From Megaustenia siamemsis (lineage: Eukaryota > Mollusca > Gastropoda > Stylommatophora > Ariophantidae): a stretch of 64,000 bases of DNA. Each line of letters begins with the position of its first letter. Position 1 is the first letter of the stretch. The position numbers and the translations under genes are program-made. Below the pieces are notes generated by a model. That model was not told the origin of the DNA. It was given only the letters and a program-made list of their open reading frames with translations, and did not search any database. Of this stretch, positions 31,086-41,925 are shown one piece after another. The DNA lies in the NCBI GenBank assembly GCA_032433765.1, contig JAVIAB010000101.1:62450092-62514091 (forward strand), in the 5' to 3' direction.

Positions 31086-32232
31086 GTGGGCAAATATTGA
31101 GCCAATTAGTTTTGTCAGTTCTGTAACGCAAATATTGAGCCTCTTAGTTTTGTCAGTTCTATAACGCAATTATTGAGCCAGTTAGTTTTGTCAGTTCTGT
31201 AACGCAAATATTGAGCCTGTTAGTTTTGTCAGTTCTGTAACGCAAATATTGAGCCTGTTAGTTTTGTCAGTTCTGTAACTCAATATTGAGCCTCTTAGTT
31301 TTGTCAGTTCTATAACGCAATTATTGAGCCAGTTAGTTTTGTCAGTTCTGTAACGCAAATATTGAGCCAGTTAGTTTTGTCAGTTCTGTAACGCAAATAT
31401 TGAGCCTGTTAGTTTTGTCAGTTCTGTAACTCAAATATTGAGCCTCTTAGTTTTGTCAGTTCTATAACGCAATTATTGAGCCAGTTAGTTTGTCAGTTCT
31501 GTAACGCAAATATTGAGCCAGTTAGTTTTGTCAGTTCTGTAACGCAAATATTGAGCCTGTTAGTTTTGTCAGTTCTGTAACTCAAATATTGAGCCCGTTA
31601 GTTTTGTCAGTTCTGTAACGTAAATATTGAGCCTGTTAGTTTTGTCAGTTCTGTAACGCAAATATTGAGCCTGTTAGTTTTGTCAGTTCTGTAACGTAAA
31701 TATTGAGCCTGTTAGTTTTGTCAGTTCTGTAACTCAAATATTGAGCCTGTTAGTTTTGTCAGTTCTGTAACGCAAATATTGAGCCTGTTAGTTTTGTCAG
31801 TTCTGTAACGCAAATATTGAGCCTGGTAGTTTTGTCAGTTCTGTAAAGCAAATATTGAGCCTGGTAGTTTTTTCAATTCTGTAACGTAATTATTGAGCCT
31901 GATTGTTTTGTCAGTTCTGTAACGTAAATATTGAGCCTGTTAGTTTTGTCAGTTCTGTAACGCACATATTGAGCCTGTTAGTTTTGTCAGTTCTGTAACG
32001 TAAATATTGAGCCTGTTAGTTTTGTCAGTTCTGTAACGCAAATGTTGAGCCTGTTAGTTTTGTCAGTTCTGTAAGGCAAATATTGAGCCTGGTAGTTTTG
32101 TCAATTCTGTAACGTAAATATTGAGCCTGTTTTGTTTTGTCAGCTCTGTAACGTAAATATTGAGCCTGTTAGTTTTGTCAGTTCTGTAACGCACATATTG
32201 AGCCTGTTATTTTTGTCAGTTCTGTAACGGAA
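31086..32232. repeat. 38-bp tandem array, about 30 copies
   Basis: The unit is GTTAGTTTTGTCAGTTCTG then TAACGCAAATATTGAGCCT. A four-unit pattern (CTCTTAG, CCAGTTAG, CTGTTAG variants) recurs near 31.1-31.6 kb, so there is some higher-order structure. Confidence 0.96.
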
Positions 32233-32394
32233 ATAGACAAACTGTCCCCTACCCACAGTTAGCCTGAGAAAGCAATAGTAGTGCATTTTTTTAGTTTTTG
32301 AAGCTTTTTTTTATTTTAAAATCTCCCATTTCAGTTTTTGTTATTCATAAAAAACGTAAGTAATATAATCTAGAAATTATGTTGAGGTAAATAC
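32233..32394. other. unassigned DNA
   Basis: A short AT-rich spacer between the 38-bp array and a LINE tail. Confidence 0.4.
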
Positions 32395-32520
32395 AAGATT
32401 GAGTTATTTGAGGGTCATCATCATTACACTCCGAACATGTCCATAGGTGCTCAGATTGCCTGCTCAGCAAGTCTTGCAGTGAATAATTAACGCTATGATT
32501 AATGTTGTTCAAGACAATAG
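32395..32520 (-). pseudogene. family 2 LINE C-terminal end
   Basis: The minus strand reads YSLQDLLSRQSEHLWTCSEC then NDDDPQ, equivalent to the WTLRDLLS end of the LINE at 16971-17815 and with the same following nucleotides (GGGTCATCATCA on the plus strand). Only the last 40 or so codons remain. Confidence 0.65.
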
Positions 32521-32689
32521 TTGATTTGTCATTTGATAATTCAACGACATGTTGCTTGTTTGACATATTCGATAGTTTCCGTGACATATTAAACACGATA
32601 GCAGCGATTACGATTAATCTTCTATATTTATATCATTCAGACACAACTCTAGACGCATTATCATCCAGAAAAGACAAACAATGTTTGAG

Positions 32690-32890
32690 TCAATATGAGA
32701 AACTATAATAATGATCGCGTCAATATGAGAGACTATAATAAGGATTGCGTCAATATGAGAGACTATAATAAGGATTGCGTCAATAAGAGAGACTATAATA
32801 ATGATCGCGTCAATATGAGAGACTATAATAGGGATTGCGTCAATATGAGAGACTATAATAAGGATTGCGTCAATATGAGAGACTATATTA
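32690..32890. repeat. 30-bp tandem repeat, about 6.6 copies
   Basis: The unit is AATATGAGAGACTATAATAA then GGATTGCGTC, with ATGATCGCGTC variants. Open frames on both strands result from the 30-bp period. Confidence 0.96.
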
Positions 32891-32894
32891 TATA

Positions 32895-33035
32895 GAGCAG
32901 ACCAGGAAGAAGGTGGTTTCAAGATTTCAATGGGGCCTGATCATGACGAAGGAAGAAGTGGGGGATCTGTCTAGAGAAAATATTCTTTCATACAGGTTGT
33001 GATGAAGGCAGCGTTCTGTGAGAGATCTAGCTAGA
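32895..33035 (+). pseudogene. LINE C-terminus that seeds the 60-bp array
   Basis: The plus strand reads RPGRRWFQDFNGA from 32900, then, one frame over, KYSFIQVVMKAAFCERSS and a stop near 33035. The same layout, GRPRRKCFQDTSP then IDSFRQAVMSATFCGRSG and a stop, with the same total length, is found at 43921-44058. This looks like the last 45 codons of a LINE reading frame; a GRP-R-W-F-D box is common there. The final 20 codons are the unit of the tandem array that follows. Confidence 0.65.
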
Positions 33036-33605
33036 GAAAAGATTCTTTCAGATGGGCTGTGATGAAGGCAGCGTTCTGTGGGAGATCTAGCTAGAGAAAA
33101 GATTCTTTCAGACGAGCTGTGATGAAGGCAGCGTTATGTGAGAGATCTAGCTAGAGAAAAGATTCTTTCAGACGGGATGTGATGAAGGCAGCGTTATGTG
33201 AGAGATCTAGCTAGAGAAAAGATTATTTCAGACGAGCTGTGATGAAGGCAGCGTTCTGTGAGAGATCTAGCTAGAGAAAAGATTCTTTCAGACGAGCTGT
33301 GATGAAGGCAGCGTTCTGTAAGAGATCTAGCTAGAGAAAAGATTCTTTCAGACGAGCTGTGATGAAGGCAGCGTTCTGTAAGAGATCTAGCTAGAGAAAA
33401 GATTCTTTCAGATGGGCTGTGATGAAGGCAGCGTTCTGTGAGAGATCTAGCTAGAGAAAAGATTCTTTCAGACGGGATGTGATGAAGACAGCGTTCTGTG
33501 AGAGATCTAGCTAGAGAAAAGATTCTTTCAGACGGGTTGTGATGAAGGCAGCGTTAGGTGAGAGATCTAGCTAGATAAAAGAATTTTTCATACAAGCCGT
33601 GGTGA
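32975..33605. repeat. 60-bp tandem array, about 10.5 copies
   Basis: The unit is AGAGAAAAGATTCTTTCAGA then CGGGCTGTGATGAAGGCAGC and GTTCTGTGAGAGATCTAGCT. It is clearly homologous to the 61-bp units at 44-55 kb (ATTCTTTCAGACAAGCTGTG, GTTCTGTGGGAGATCT). Confidence 0.96.
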
Positions 33606-33822
33606 AGCTAGCTTTCTGTAAAGGACAAAATATCTGATGATATTGTGTCGTTGGCTACACATAAGTAAATAGTGTCTACCCTCCCCACTTAGACGTGTTT
33701 TTGATACACTTTAACAAGTCATATTCATGTTTCTTTATTTCTCTTCACTTCCTCCCAACATTTGAATCAATGAAAGAGTCACTCATCTAATTAACCAAAC
33801 GTCCTGTTATCTGTATTTGTAA

Positions 33823-33871
<49 letters not shown>

Positions 33872-34049
33872 TAATTATATACATATATACATTTATTATA
33901 TTTGTACATTCATTCCAAAGTTGTGCCACCAATGTCAACCATGAACTGCTGAAGCAAGATCAACAAGAGAAATAAATACTACCGAGATGAGATGTGTTAG
34001 GCGAATGACAGGAAACAGCTTGAGTGATAAGATCAGACATGAAGAACTG
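33606..34049. other. unassigned DNA with (TA)n microsatellite
   Basis: TA dinucleotide run at about 33828-33866; otherwise no feature recognised. Confidence 0.6.
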
Positions 34050-34345
34050 CGGTAAAAACTAGGAATAATCCTCGCCATATAATATTTAAAGAAACAAGAG
34101 ACAAAACGGTTTAGTCACGTGACATAGTAGAAAGATCAAAACACAACACAACGAGACTTCATTAGGCTTTGCGAGAACACCAGTCTCAAAGACCTACCAC
34201 GACAAAGATAGATTGACGGAATATTAGAAACCCTACGAAACATAAGAACAGAATAGGGGAACAGAAGAGCACAAGAACGCAAGTTATATCCCTCTACGCT
34301 GAAAGGCAAATCAGTAACGACAAAAGTAGAAGAAAATACAAACGA
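34050..34345 (+). pseudogene. decayed LINE C-terminal tail
   Basis: Plus-strand text includes LCENTSLKDLPRQR, then IDGILETLRNIRTE, then RRAQERKLYPSTLKG. This follows the LINE C-terminal order of a GRPR-type box, W-D-I and a final AQER-type helix. Several stops. No RT core is attached. Confidence 0.5.
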
Positions 34346-34690
34346 TTTTATTTCTTGCAAAACAGTATTTCCCCAATTCTTTCTTTCTTGTTATCATCTA
34401 CATTTAAACATTACGAATCTTATCTTTTTATCTATTTATTTTCAATCACATAGTTTGTAACCTCTCAACGCTTACGATTATCTTACATTGTATTTGTTAA
34501 TGCTTTTGTGAGAGGAGAGGTGATTTTTTGTATCATCAAAGTCTATGGTATCATATCGGTTGCTTATCCATAAATAGATTCAAATCCATCTATAGTTAAA
34601 CACGTTTGTTTTCTCAGATTAGTTCTCTTATTTCTAACGCTCTGATAGTAAGTATAAGTCTAGAGATAGAGTAAACTTTGAATAAGGCAT
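34346..34690. other. unassigned DNA
   Basis: No gene or repeat recognised. Confidence 0.4.
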
Positions 34691-34694
34691 CATA

Positions 34695-35410
34695 CTATAT
34701 GTATTTATGTATGTATGTATGCATGTATGTACGTGTATACGTATACCGTATGTACGTATGTATGTATGTATGTATGTATGTATGTATGTATGTATGTATG
34801 TATGTATGTATGTATGTATGTATGTATGTATGTATGTGTGTATGTATTTATGTGTGTATGCATGTATGCACGTATGTATATATGTATATATGTATGTATG
34901 TACGTATGTATGTATTTATGTATTTATGTATGTATGTATGTATGTATTTATGTATGTATGTATGCATGCATGCATGTATGTGTATGTATAAATGAATACA
35001 TGTGTGTATGTACGTATGTGTGTATGTATATGTGTATGCACGTATGTAAGTATGTATGTGTTTATGTACGTATGTATGTGTGTATGTATTTATGTATGTA
35101 TGTATGTATTTATGCGTGTATATATGTATGTATGCATACGTGTATGTATGCATGTATGTGTGAATGTATGTATGTGCACGTATGTATGTGTTTATGTGTG
35201 TATGTATGCAGGTATGCATGTATGTATGTGTGTATGCATGTATATGTATATGTGTATGCATGCATGCATGTATGTATGTATTTATGAATACATATATGTA
35301 TGAATGTATATGTATGTATGAATGTATATGTACATGTATGTATGTATGTATGTATGTATGTGTGCATGTATGCATGTATGTATGTATGTATGTATGTATG
35401 TATGTATATA

Positions 35411-35445
<35 letters not shown>

Positions 35446-35500
35446 GTGTATGTATGTGTGAATGTATGTGTGTATGTATGTATGAATGTATGTGTGCATG
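34695..35500. repeat. long (ATGT)n microsatellite
   Basis: About 800 bp of ATGT/GTAT tetranucleotides with scattered substitutions. Long frames reading MYVC on plus and HTYI on minus, in several phases, are artefacts of the repeat. Confidence 0.98.
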
Positions 35501-35579
35501 CATATATTTGCGAAATTACCGCCTACTGGTAAAAGTATATACATTATTTCTACAGCTATTTATCATTCCTGTATTTGAT

Positions 35580-35760
35580 ATTTGATCAACGTTATAACTG
35601 TCTTCCTGAGATATCTTCCTTTCTGCCGTCCTCCATTTATCCACTACCTCCATTTGTCTAATTGCTATTGTACATTCCCAATGTTCTATTCACATTATAT
35701 GGCAAACATGAGATGTTGCTTCCATCGGACAATAGCAATAAGCCTAGTTTTCTTTCGTTT
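35580..35760 (-). pseudogene. possible LINE C-terminal relic
   Basis: The nucleotide text CCGTCCTCCATTTATCCAC...ATTCACATTATATGGC resembles in order and spacing the antisense of LINE C-termini nearby (compare 36850-37015). The protein reading is very decayed, so this is tentative. Confidence 0.3.
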
Positions 35761-35860
35761 ATTCCACTATCGAACGATATCAAAGTATATCATTGACAGT
35801 TGTATTGTCAAAGCATACGATGATTTCAATGATGACTGTCTCTGATTCATATTAAGGCTG

Positions 35861-36128
35861 GTTCATTTTAAGGCTTGAGTCAAGTTTGAACAGCGCTACA
35901 ATGTACTATGACGCATATAATACCCGAATTCGCAGTTTATTAACATCTGCGTTGTGAATATAAATGAGACTGAAACATTAACAGCTAAGTATTGTATCAA
36001 GTATGGCTGCAATTGCGGTACATTTACAATGTATAAATCGTGATTAGTTGATGCAATGTATAATGGGTTATCTCAATTGCATTAGGATCGTATGCGCACA
36101 TATCTATCAACTTATTTTGATTTGTTTT
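35861..36128. other. unassigned DNA
   Basis: Nothing recognised. Confidence 0.4.
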
Positions 36129-36720
36129 ATACGAGGCGTGTTCAAATAAAGCCCACATGGGTTGTAATAAGTGGACATTAAGTGGTTGAGGAATTATGAT
36201 GTACATCTGACGTAATGAGCACACGCCGATGTACAATTGTGAATGTGTTCATTCTCCATGTAGTAGTCATTGGTTTTACTACAAACTGTTGGAAAAAATT
36301 GTCGGTGTGACAAGGAACCATTCCAAGGGCTATTTAACATACTTCAAAGAGCCTGGTGTGAGCATCTATGCCATCGGCTGCAAATACACGATGGTTAATT
36401 TGCATTCAGCTATGAAGAAAACCCGACATGCTTTCGCGTGGTGTGATTCATTTGCTCTACGATGCTCGCCCACATGTTGAGACCATTTAATCATTGTGCA
36501 GGAAGCGCTAGCAAGGAAACAGTGGGAAGCTCTGTAACAACCAGCCCACAGCCCCGATCTTTCACAACGGTTTTCATTTGTTCGGAGCCTTAAAAGAATG
36601 TCTAAAAGCGACAACTATTCGAATGCGAGCAAGAATTCATGGTCTCGGTGATAAAATGGTTCAACGATCAACAAAGTGATTTTTGTCACCGACGGTACAC
36701 GCCATCTACTCAAGTAGTTA
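36129..36720 (+). pseudogene. decayed mariner-like transposase remnant
   Basis: ATACGAGGCGTGTTCAAATA at the left resembles a mariner inverted-repeat start. Further right, YDARPHVETI (near 36450), PAHSPDLS (near 36545) and HLFGALKECLK (near 36580), in shifting frames, match the mariner blocks HDNARPH, HPPYSPDL-P-D and HLFGPLK. The spacing fits the region between the second and third catalytic aspartates. No matching right end was found. Confidence 0.6.
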
Positions 36721-36779
36721 GTTGCTTGCCTAAATGTCTGTGTTTCCTTCTATTTTTTTCCAAAGAGCTCTGGTGACAC

Positions 36780-38483
36780 ATCATAATCATCAACAAGTGC
36801 CATGCCTACTGGCGTAGGTGATCATGTCTCTCCACAACTTTCGATCTCGGCAGCTATTTATCATTTATGTTATTGACCTTCTGCCAAGCCATTCTCTTAA
36901 GCTGTCTGTTTTGTTTTTTTTCTCTTTGCTTCCCTCTATCTCTTCGTCCCTCAATTGTTCAAGTTGTTACAATATATTCAAGTTGTTCTTTTCTCATTAC
37001 ATGGCCAAAAAATGATGATTGTCTCTTCCTGATATTGGACATTAGCTCTCTTTTTGCTTTGACCTCTCTCATAACTTTTTCATTACCCTTCTTAGCTGTC
37101 CATAGTACTTTCAACATTCTTCTGTATGACCACATTTCCACAGACCCCAGTGATTTTCTTGTCTGTTGTCCTATTGTCCATGATTCACATCCATATGTTA
37201 AGACTGGCTCTACATAACATTTAAGAACTTTTTTTTCTTGTTTCTATTGTCAAAAATGGATTGCACAGGATCTTCCTCATTTTTTGGAAAGCTGCTTTTG
37301 CCTGAGCCATTCTACATCTCACCTCTTCTGTACATCTTCCATCTGAGGTTAACAAAGTTTCCAAATATTTAAATTCATTTACCCGTTTTAATATTGTTCC
37401 ACTTGTCTTTATTTTGCACTGAGGTGGTGTCTTTTTCTTTGTTGTTACCATTACCTCTGTATTTTTGCTATTAAGGCTGAGTCCTTTATTTTTTGCTTTC
37501 TTTCACTATAATGTCCAACATTTCTTGTAACTCATTTTCACTCTTAGCGATTAAGACTGTATCATCAGCATACCTTAGATTATTTATATTATGACCTCCA
37601 ATTGTTATTCCAGGCATGTCCCTTATGGATTTTATAATAATCTCACTATAAATATTAAACAAATCTGGTGACAGCACACAACCCTGTCTAACACCCCCCT
37701 TTTATTTGTTGAAATATTCCCAATTGGTTTCCATTTCTTATGGCAGCTGTTTGTTGCCAGTACATGTTCTTTATTATTCTTAGATGTTTGCTGTTTACGT
37801 TGATGGTTGCTAAAATGTTGATTATTTCTTGGTGCGTTACTTTGTCAAATGCCTTGGTGTAATCTATGAAACATGGGTATAGATCTGTTTTCAACCCTAT
37901 GGCTCTTTCTACTAAAGATCTTATGATATAAATGGCATTGCTTGTTCCTTTATCTCTAACAAAACCACACTGTTCATCGCTAATTTCTGGACTGATTTTG
38001 TTTCGCACTCTTCGCATTATGATTCTTAGTAATATCTTAGTCATATGACTCATAAGACTTATTGTACGATGATCATCGCATTCAATCGCATCCGATTTCT
38101 TTGGTAGGGCTATGAATATTGATTTGAGCATGTCGTATGTTATATACCCGCTGTTGTAGATATCATTCAATATTGTTGTTATTATTTCTATTCCAAAATC
38201 ACGCATGGTTTCAATCTTTTCTTTAGTTATATTATCTGGTCCAGGAGCTTTGCCTGCTTTCATATTGCGCAAGGCATCTTGCACTTCTTCTCTAAGTATT
38301 TCTGGTCCTTCTTCATTATCTTTAATATTTACTTCTGTTCGTTCATCATTATGCATATCTTTAATGTATTCTATCCATCGTTCCCTTATGTTTTCTTGAG
38401 CAATCAACAGTTCTCCCTCCTTTGATCTTAGACATCCATTTTTTTATTGCATTTTTCTTCCTGTCAATTACTCAATTTGTTTG
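36780..38483 (-). pseudogene. family 3 LINE: RT and C-terminal region
   Basis: RT block 37688-38407 has KAGKAPGPDNITKEKIE, KSDAIECDDHRTISLMSH, DEQCGFVRDKGTSNAIY and CFIDYTKAFDKVTH. After a frame break, SPDLFNIYSEIIIKSI and NLRYADDTVLIAKSE (37486-37677) give the catalytic YADD. EFKYLETLLTSDGRC (near 37370) and the C-terminal KAKRELMSNIRKRQSSFFGH (near 37010-37070) follow, then EGRRDRGKQREK near 36930. At least four frame breaks; inactive. Confidence 0.88.
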
Positions 38484-38490
38484 TACTAAA

Positions 38491-38529
38491 GGGAGGTCAA
38501 AAAGTAATGCACACCAATTTTTTTCTCGG
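38491..38529. repeat. mariner left terminal inverted repeat
   Basis: 39 bp, the perfect reverse complement of 39786-39824. Confidence 0.95.
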
Positions 38530-38646
38530 CTAATAATAAAGATAGGAATATGAAATTTTGCACACTTGGAATATGACATGTTTCCATTATGTGCACCAAA
38601 TTGCACAGCATTCGGATAAATATTACGCAATCTATGAACCGTTAAA

Positions 38647-39721
38647 ATGGAGCTTGTGAACAATGTCCGTTACAAACAGCGAATTGTCATAGAATTTCTG
38701 GTTGCGGAAAAATAAACTGTGGCAAACATTCATAAACGACTGTGTGCAGTGTACAAATGTTCTGCAGTCGATAGGAGCACAGTTAGTCGCTGGGTTCAGA
38801 GAATTAAAGCTGCAGAAAGTGTACGAGTGGAGCTGCATGATTTACCGCATTCTGGACGTGTTGCCTCGGCTACCAGCACAGACATGTTAAACCGGGCTGA
38901 TGCCATTATTCGTAGGGATAGGCGTATCACTAGTCAGCAATTGGCATTGCAGCTTACAGTCAGCAAGGGAAGTGCAATCGCAATTTTTAAAACTTTCGGA
39001 TATTCAAAGATTTGCGCTCGATGGGTTCCTCGGTGCCTAACAAATGATCACAGAGTTCAAAGGAAAACATTCCATTCTGTTCTGAATTGTTGGAGCGTTT
39101 CGGTGTTAAAGGAGTAATGTTTTTGTCAAAAATTGTTACCGGTGACGAAACGTGGGTCATTATTATGAGCCTGAAACAAAAATGCAGTCAATGGAATGGC
39201 ATCATCCGCAGTCACCAAAAAGAAAAAAATTCAAAACATCTCCATCAGCCGGAAAGGTGATGATCACTGTCTTCTGGGACATTGATGGTGTCATTCTTGT
39301 TGATGTAATGACAAGAAGTGAGACAATCAACTCGACAGCTTACATCAATACACTGACAAAACTCAAAAATCGGTTCCACAGAGTTCGGCCTAATAAGCCA
39401 TCTGCAGATTTGTTGCTTCAACATGACAATGCACGCCCTCACACAAGTCTGGTAACACGGGAAGCAATCAACAAATTTGGTTGGACTGTACTGCCCCATC
39501 CTCCTTACAGCCCTGATCTGGCTCCCTCAGATTTCCATGTGTTTGGACCACTCAAAAAATTCCTGCGTGCGACACACTTTGACAATGATGAGGATGTGAT
39601 CCGTGCAGTTGAAAAATGGCTACGCGAGCAGGACAAAACTTGGTACAAACGAGGCATTCATGACCTAGTTTCGCGTTGGCGTAAGGCAATACGCTTGGAC
39701 GGAGATTATGTTGAAAAATAG
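38647..39721 (+). pseudogene. mariner transposase, DD34D, three lesions
   Basis: The frame opens at ATG 38647 (MELVNNVRYKQRIVIEF). A helix-turn-helix region contains RSTVSRWVQRIKAAESV, then the WVPRCLT linker motif at about 39025. The catalytic part has VTGDETWV, LLQHDNARPHTS and PPYSPDLAPSDFHVFGPLKK. Asp in HDN and Asp in PSD are 34 residues apart, the DD34D signature of mariner proper. Lesions are an in-frame TAA near 38714, a frame shift near 39085 and another near 39150 just after DETWV. The transposase is therefore not made intact, although the ends look usable by a related enzyme. Confidence 0.93.
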
Positions 39722-39785
39722 GTAGTGTAAAGGGGATGTTCAGCTACAATCTGTGAAAATTTCACACATTTTGCCCGAATAGTTT

Positions 39786-39824
39786 CCGAGAAAAAAATTG
39801 GTGTGCATTACTTTTTGACCTCCC
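39786..39824. repeat. mariner right terminal inverted repeat
   Basis: 39 bp, the perfect reverse complement of 38491-38529. Confidence 0.95.
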
Positions 39825-39830
39825 TACGTA

Positions 39831-40370
39831 TATAGCTTTGGCATCTCCGTTTTGTTGCATTTCAATCTCTGTGCATCTCTCTTTTAGCCACGCTTCTTTT
39901 GCTTCATTGCATTTTACTACAATTTCTTTATTTAATCTCTTATACTCATCTTTATTTTCTTTATTTCTTCTTCTTGTATCCATTAGCTGCAAAATGTCGT
40001 CTGTCATCCATTTCTTTCTTGAATTTGTCCTCACTGGTGGTATTAACTCTTTTGATGTTTGTTGCATTGATTCTTTTAGCATTTCCCACTGTTCATCAAT
40101 GCTTTGTATCTTCTCTATTGCTTTGTACAGTTTCTGAATTGTGATTTTATATTTGTCTTGCAGCTTCTTGTCTGATTTTAGTAAATCTAAATTTAACTTG
40201 ATGTTAACTGAGGCTCGCTTTGTTGTTTTTAATTTTACTCTAAGCTTCCCCACAACTGGTACATGATCACTATTGCAATCTGCCCCTGGTCTAGTTTTCA
40301 CACACACCCGACTGTTTCTAAATCTATTCTACCTCTTCTTTTCTTTTCTATTTCACTGATAACCTAAAAG
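39831..40370 (-). pseudogene. family 3 LINE: end of endonuclease and linker
   Basis: Reads KTRPGADCNSDHVPVVGKLR (the SDH block that closes the endonuclease active site), a long charged linker (KLQDKYKITIQKLYKAIEKI), TNSRKKWMTDDILQLMDTRR and EIEMQQNGDAKAIY up to the mariner border. It is a single open frame over about 165 codons, among the better preserved parts of this copy. Confidence 0.85.
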
Positions 40371-40378
40371 GTGTCGTG

Positions 40379-40897
40379 GTTTATATCATTTGTCGTTCTT
40401 GTGCTGCTCGAATTGTCTGAATTAGTGATTTTCCTTTGTTGTTACATGTCTCTGTCACTGCATCTATCCATCTTCTTCTGGGTCTTCCTCTTGGTCTTTT
40501 TCCATGCATTCTCGAGATGAACGCCCTTGATGGTAATTGGTATGGATTCATTCTGACCAGGTGGCCAAACCATTTAAGTTGTTGTTCTATATATTCTTGG
40601 CAGGGTTTTGTTCCTACTATTTTTCTTATGGTTTCATTTGGTATTCTATCTCTTCTTGTGTTGGTTGTTACTTTTCTCAAGCAACGCATCTCACATGTAT
40701 TGATCTTTCTTAAATGTGATTTAGAAAGGGTCCATGTTTGACTTTCATAGCACAAAGTTGGTATGAAGATGCTATTTATCATTTGTTGTTTAGCTGGCAT
40801 ATAAATATTTTTGAAATAGCACAAGAACGCTTGAATTTCATTTTCTACGGGCATTGAAATTCACTTAAAACTTAAATTTTACTCCCATCGAAAAATT
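40379..40897 (-). mobile_element. 3' fragment of another LINE inserted in the family 3 LINE
   Basis: The minus strand encodes 157 residues of a LINE C-terminus: KQQMINSIFIPTLCYESQTW, LRKINTCEMRCLRKVT, EQQLKWFGHLVRMNPYQLPS, GKRPRGRPRRRWIDAVTETC, ending AAQERQMI and a stop close to the element end. It splits the endonuclease of the host LINE. GTGTCGTG lies on both sides (40371-40378 and 40898-40905), consistent with a short target-site duplication. The fragment is in the same orientation as its host but is a different family. Confidence 0.8.
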
Positions 40898-40905
40898 GTG
40901 TCGTG

Positions 40906-41780
40906 TTGCCAGCACAGTCACACACCGGAAGTCGTTATATTATCAACTTGATTACGTGCGTTGTCTCTTGGAGTTTTCCATGTCCACAGACGTCTTGGAT
41001 GTTGCTTAAGCCAGGTGTTTCCTATCATCATGTTGTGTGTTCTTGCCTAGTCAATAAGTTGCTCACCTCTTTCATTCCCCTCACCTAAGCCATAATGACC
41101 AACTACTCCCTCAACTCTTTCCTTTCCTACTTCTGCGTTAAAATCCCCTAGAACTATGGTGATTTCATGTGGTTTGCATTTATGAAGTGCCTCATTTAAC
41201 TCGTAAAATTTATCAATTGTCCCCTCTAGACTTTCTGCTGTTGGTGCATAAACTTGTATAAGATTTATATCTATTGGCTTTCCATTCATTTTCACTAAAA
41301 GGACTCCGTCAGATATTGGGTAAAAGCATTTCACTGTACTGGCTCTTTCTGTATCCAAGATGATACCTACTCCTCTTTGGTGTTCAGTATCTCCAGAATA
41401 GATTATTTTATGTTTATCAGAATACATCTCCCCTGATCTGGTGTATCTCATTTCGCAAAGTCCCAGTAATTGTAAACCCATTTTTTTCATTTCTTGTATG
41501 ATGTTTTCTAGTTTACCCTTCTGCATGAGTGTTCTCACATTCCAATCACCTATCTTTAGAGTTTGTTTTATCTTTATTTTGCTTACAGTAGCTTGATGAC
41601 GATCGGGTATCACCTGTAGCACATGATGTCCCCTACCGAACGAGGGTTTTCCATTGGAATCCCCCTTAACGTTGTTGTCGTTATTTCTACTGTTGTGGCG
41701 ATTCATGATTGTACAAAGACATTACGACGGTGGTTTTCTGTTGCCTTCCGTCGGTTTGTTCACGGTTGGCTCCGCTAGCC
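40906..41780 (-). pseudogene. family 3 LINE: N-terminus and endonuclease
   Basis: The open frame 41706-41047 starts MNRHNSRNNDNN and contains endonuclease (APE/exonuclease III type) blocks: KIGDWNVRTLMQKGKLENI (Asn and catalytic region), LLGLCEMRYTRSGE (catalytic Glu), GVGIILDTERA, INLIQVYAPTAES and EITIVLGDFNAEVG. It continues in another frame with NMMIGNTWLKQHPRRLWTW then RNQVDNI up to the inserted LINE piece. The start follows a short leader, so this is close to the true 5' end. Confidence 0.88.
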
Positions 41781-41925
41781 TTTGACTAAAAAGTCTCACC
41801 CACAAGGCAGTGGGGTTCTGGTGACTACTTGTGTGATAACAACTGCTTTTTTTCAATTCTGACCACCTGTTGATGTGCATTACGTATGTTTGTAATAAAG
41901 CCACTGGGACGGGTGTCATTTGAAC

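Larger units (their letters stand above)
38486..39828 (+). mobile_element. mariner transposon, 1343 bp, TA-flanked
   Basis: Perfect 39-bp terminal inverted repeats (38491-38529 and 39786-39824) begin GGGAGGTCAAAAAGTAATGC. TA dinucleotides sit at 38484-38485 and 39829-39830, as expected for mariner/Tc1 insertion. The target is the family 3 LINE: AKAIY at its right-hand flank rejoins QIE at the left when the element is removed. It contains one transposase frame with three lesions. Confidence 0.95.
36775..41925 (-). mobile_element. near-complete EN-RT LINE (family 3) with two nested insertions
   Basis: Minus strand, 5' to 3': a leader with NKPTEGNRKPPS before the first Met (41722-41780), endonuclease (41706-40906), endonuclease continued and linker (40370-39831), RT and C-terminus (38483-36780), ending in an ATC-rich tail near 36785. 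It is broken by a LINE piece at 40379-40897 and a mariner at 38486-39828. Without these the element is about 3.3 kb, a usual size for a single-ORF EN-RT LINE. A second copy of its 3' end lies at 56866-57095. Confidence 0.88.

Noticed and set aside
34678..35544. Long cysteine/tyrosine- or histidine/threonine-rich frames
   Set aside because: Produced by an ATGT microsatellite in all phases.
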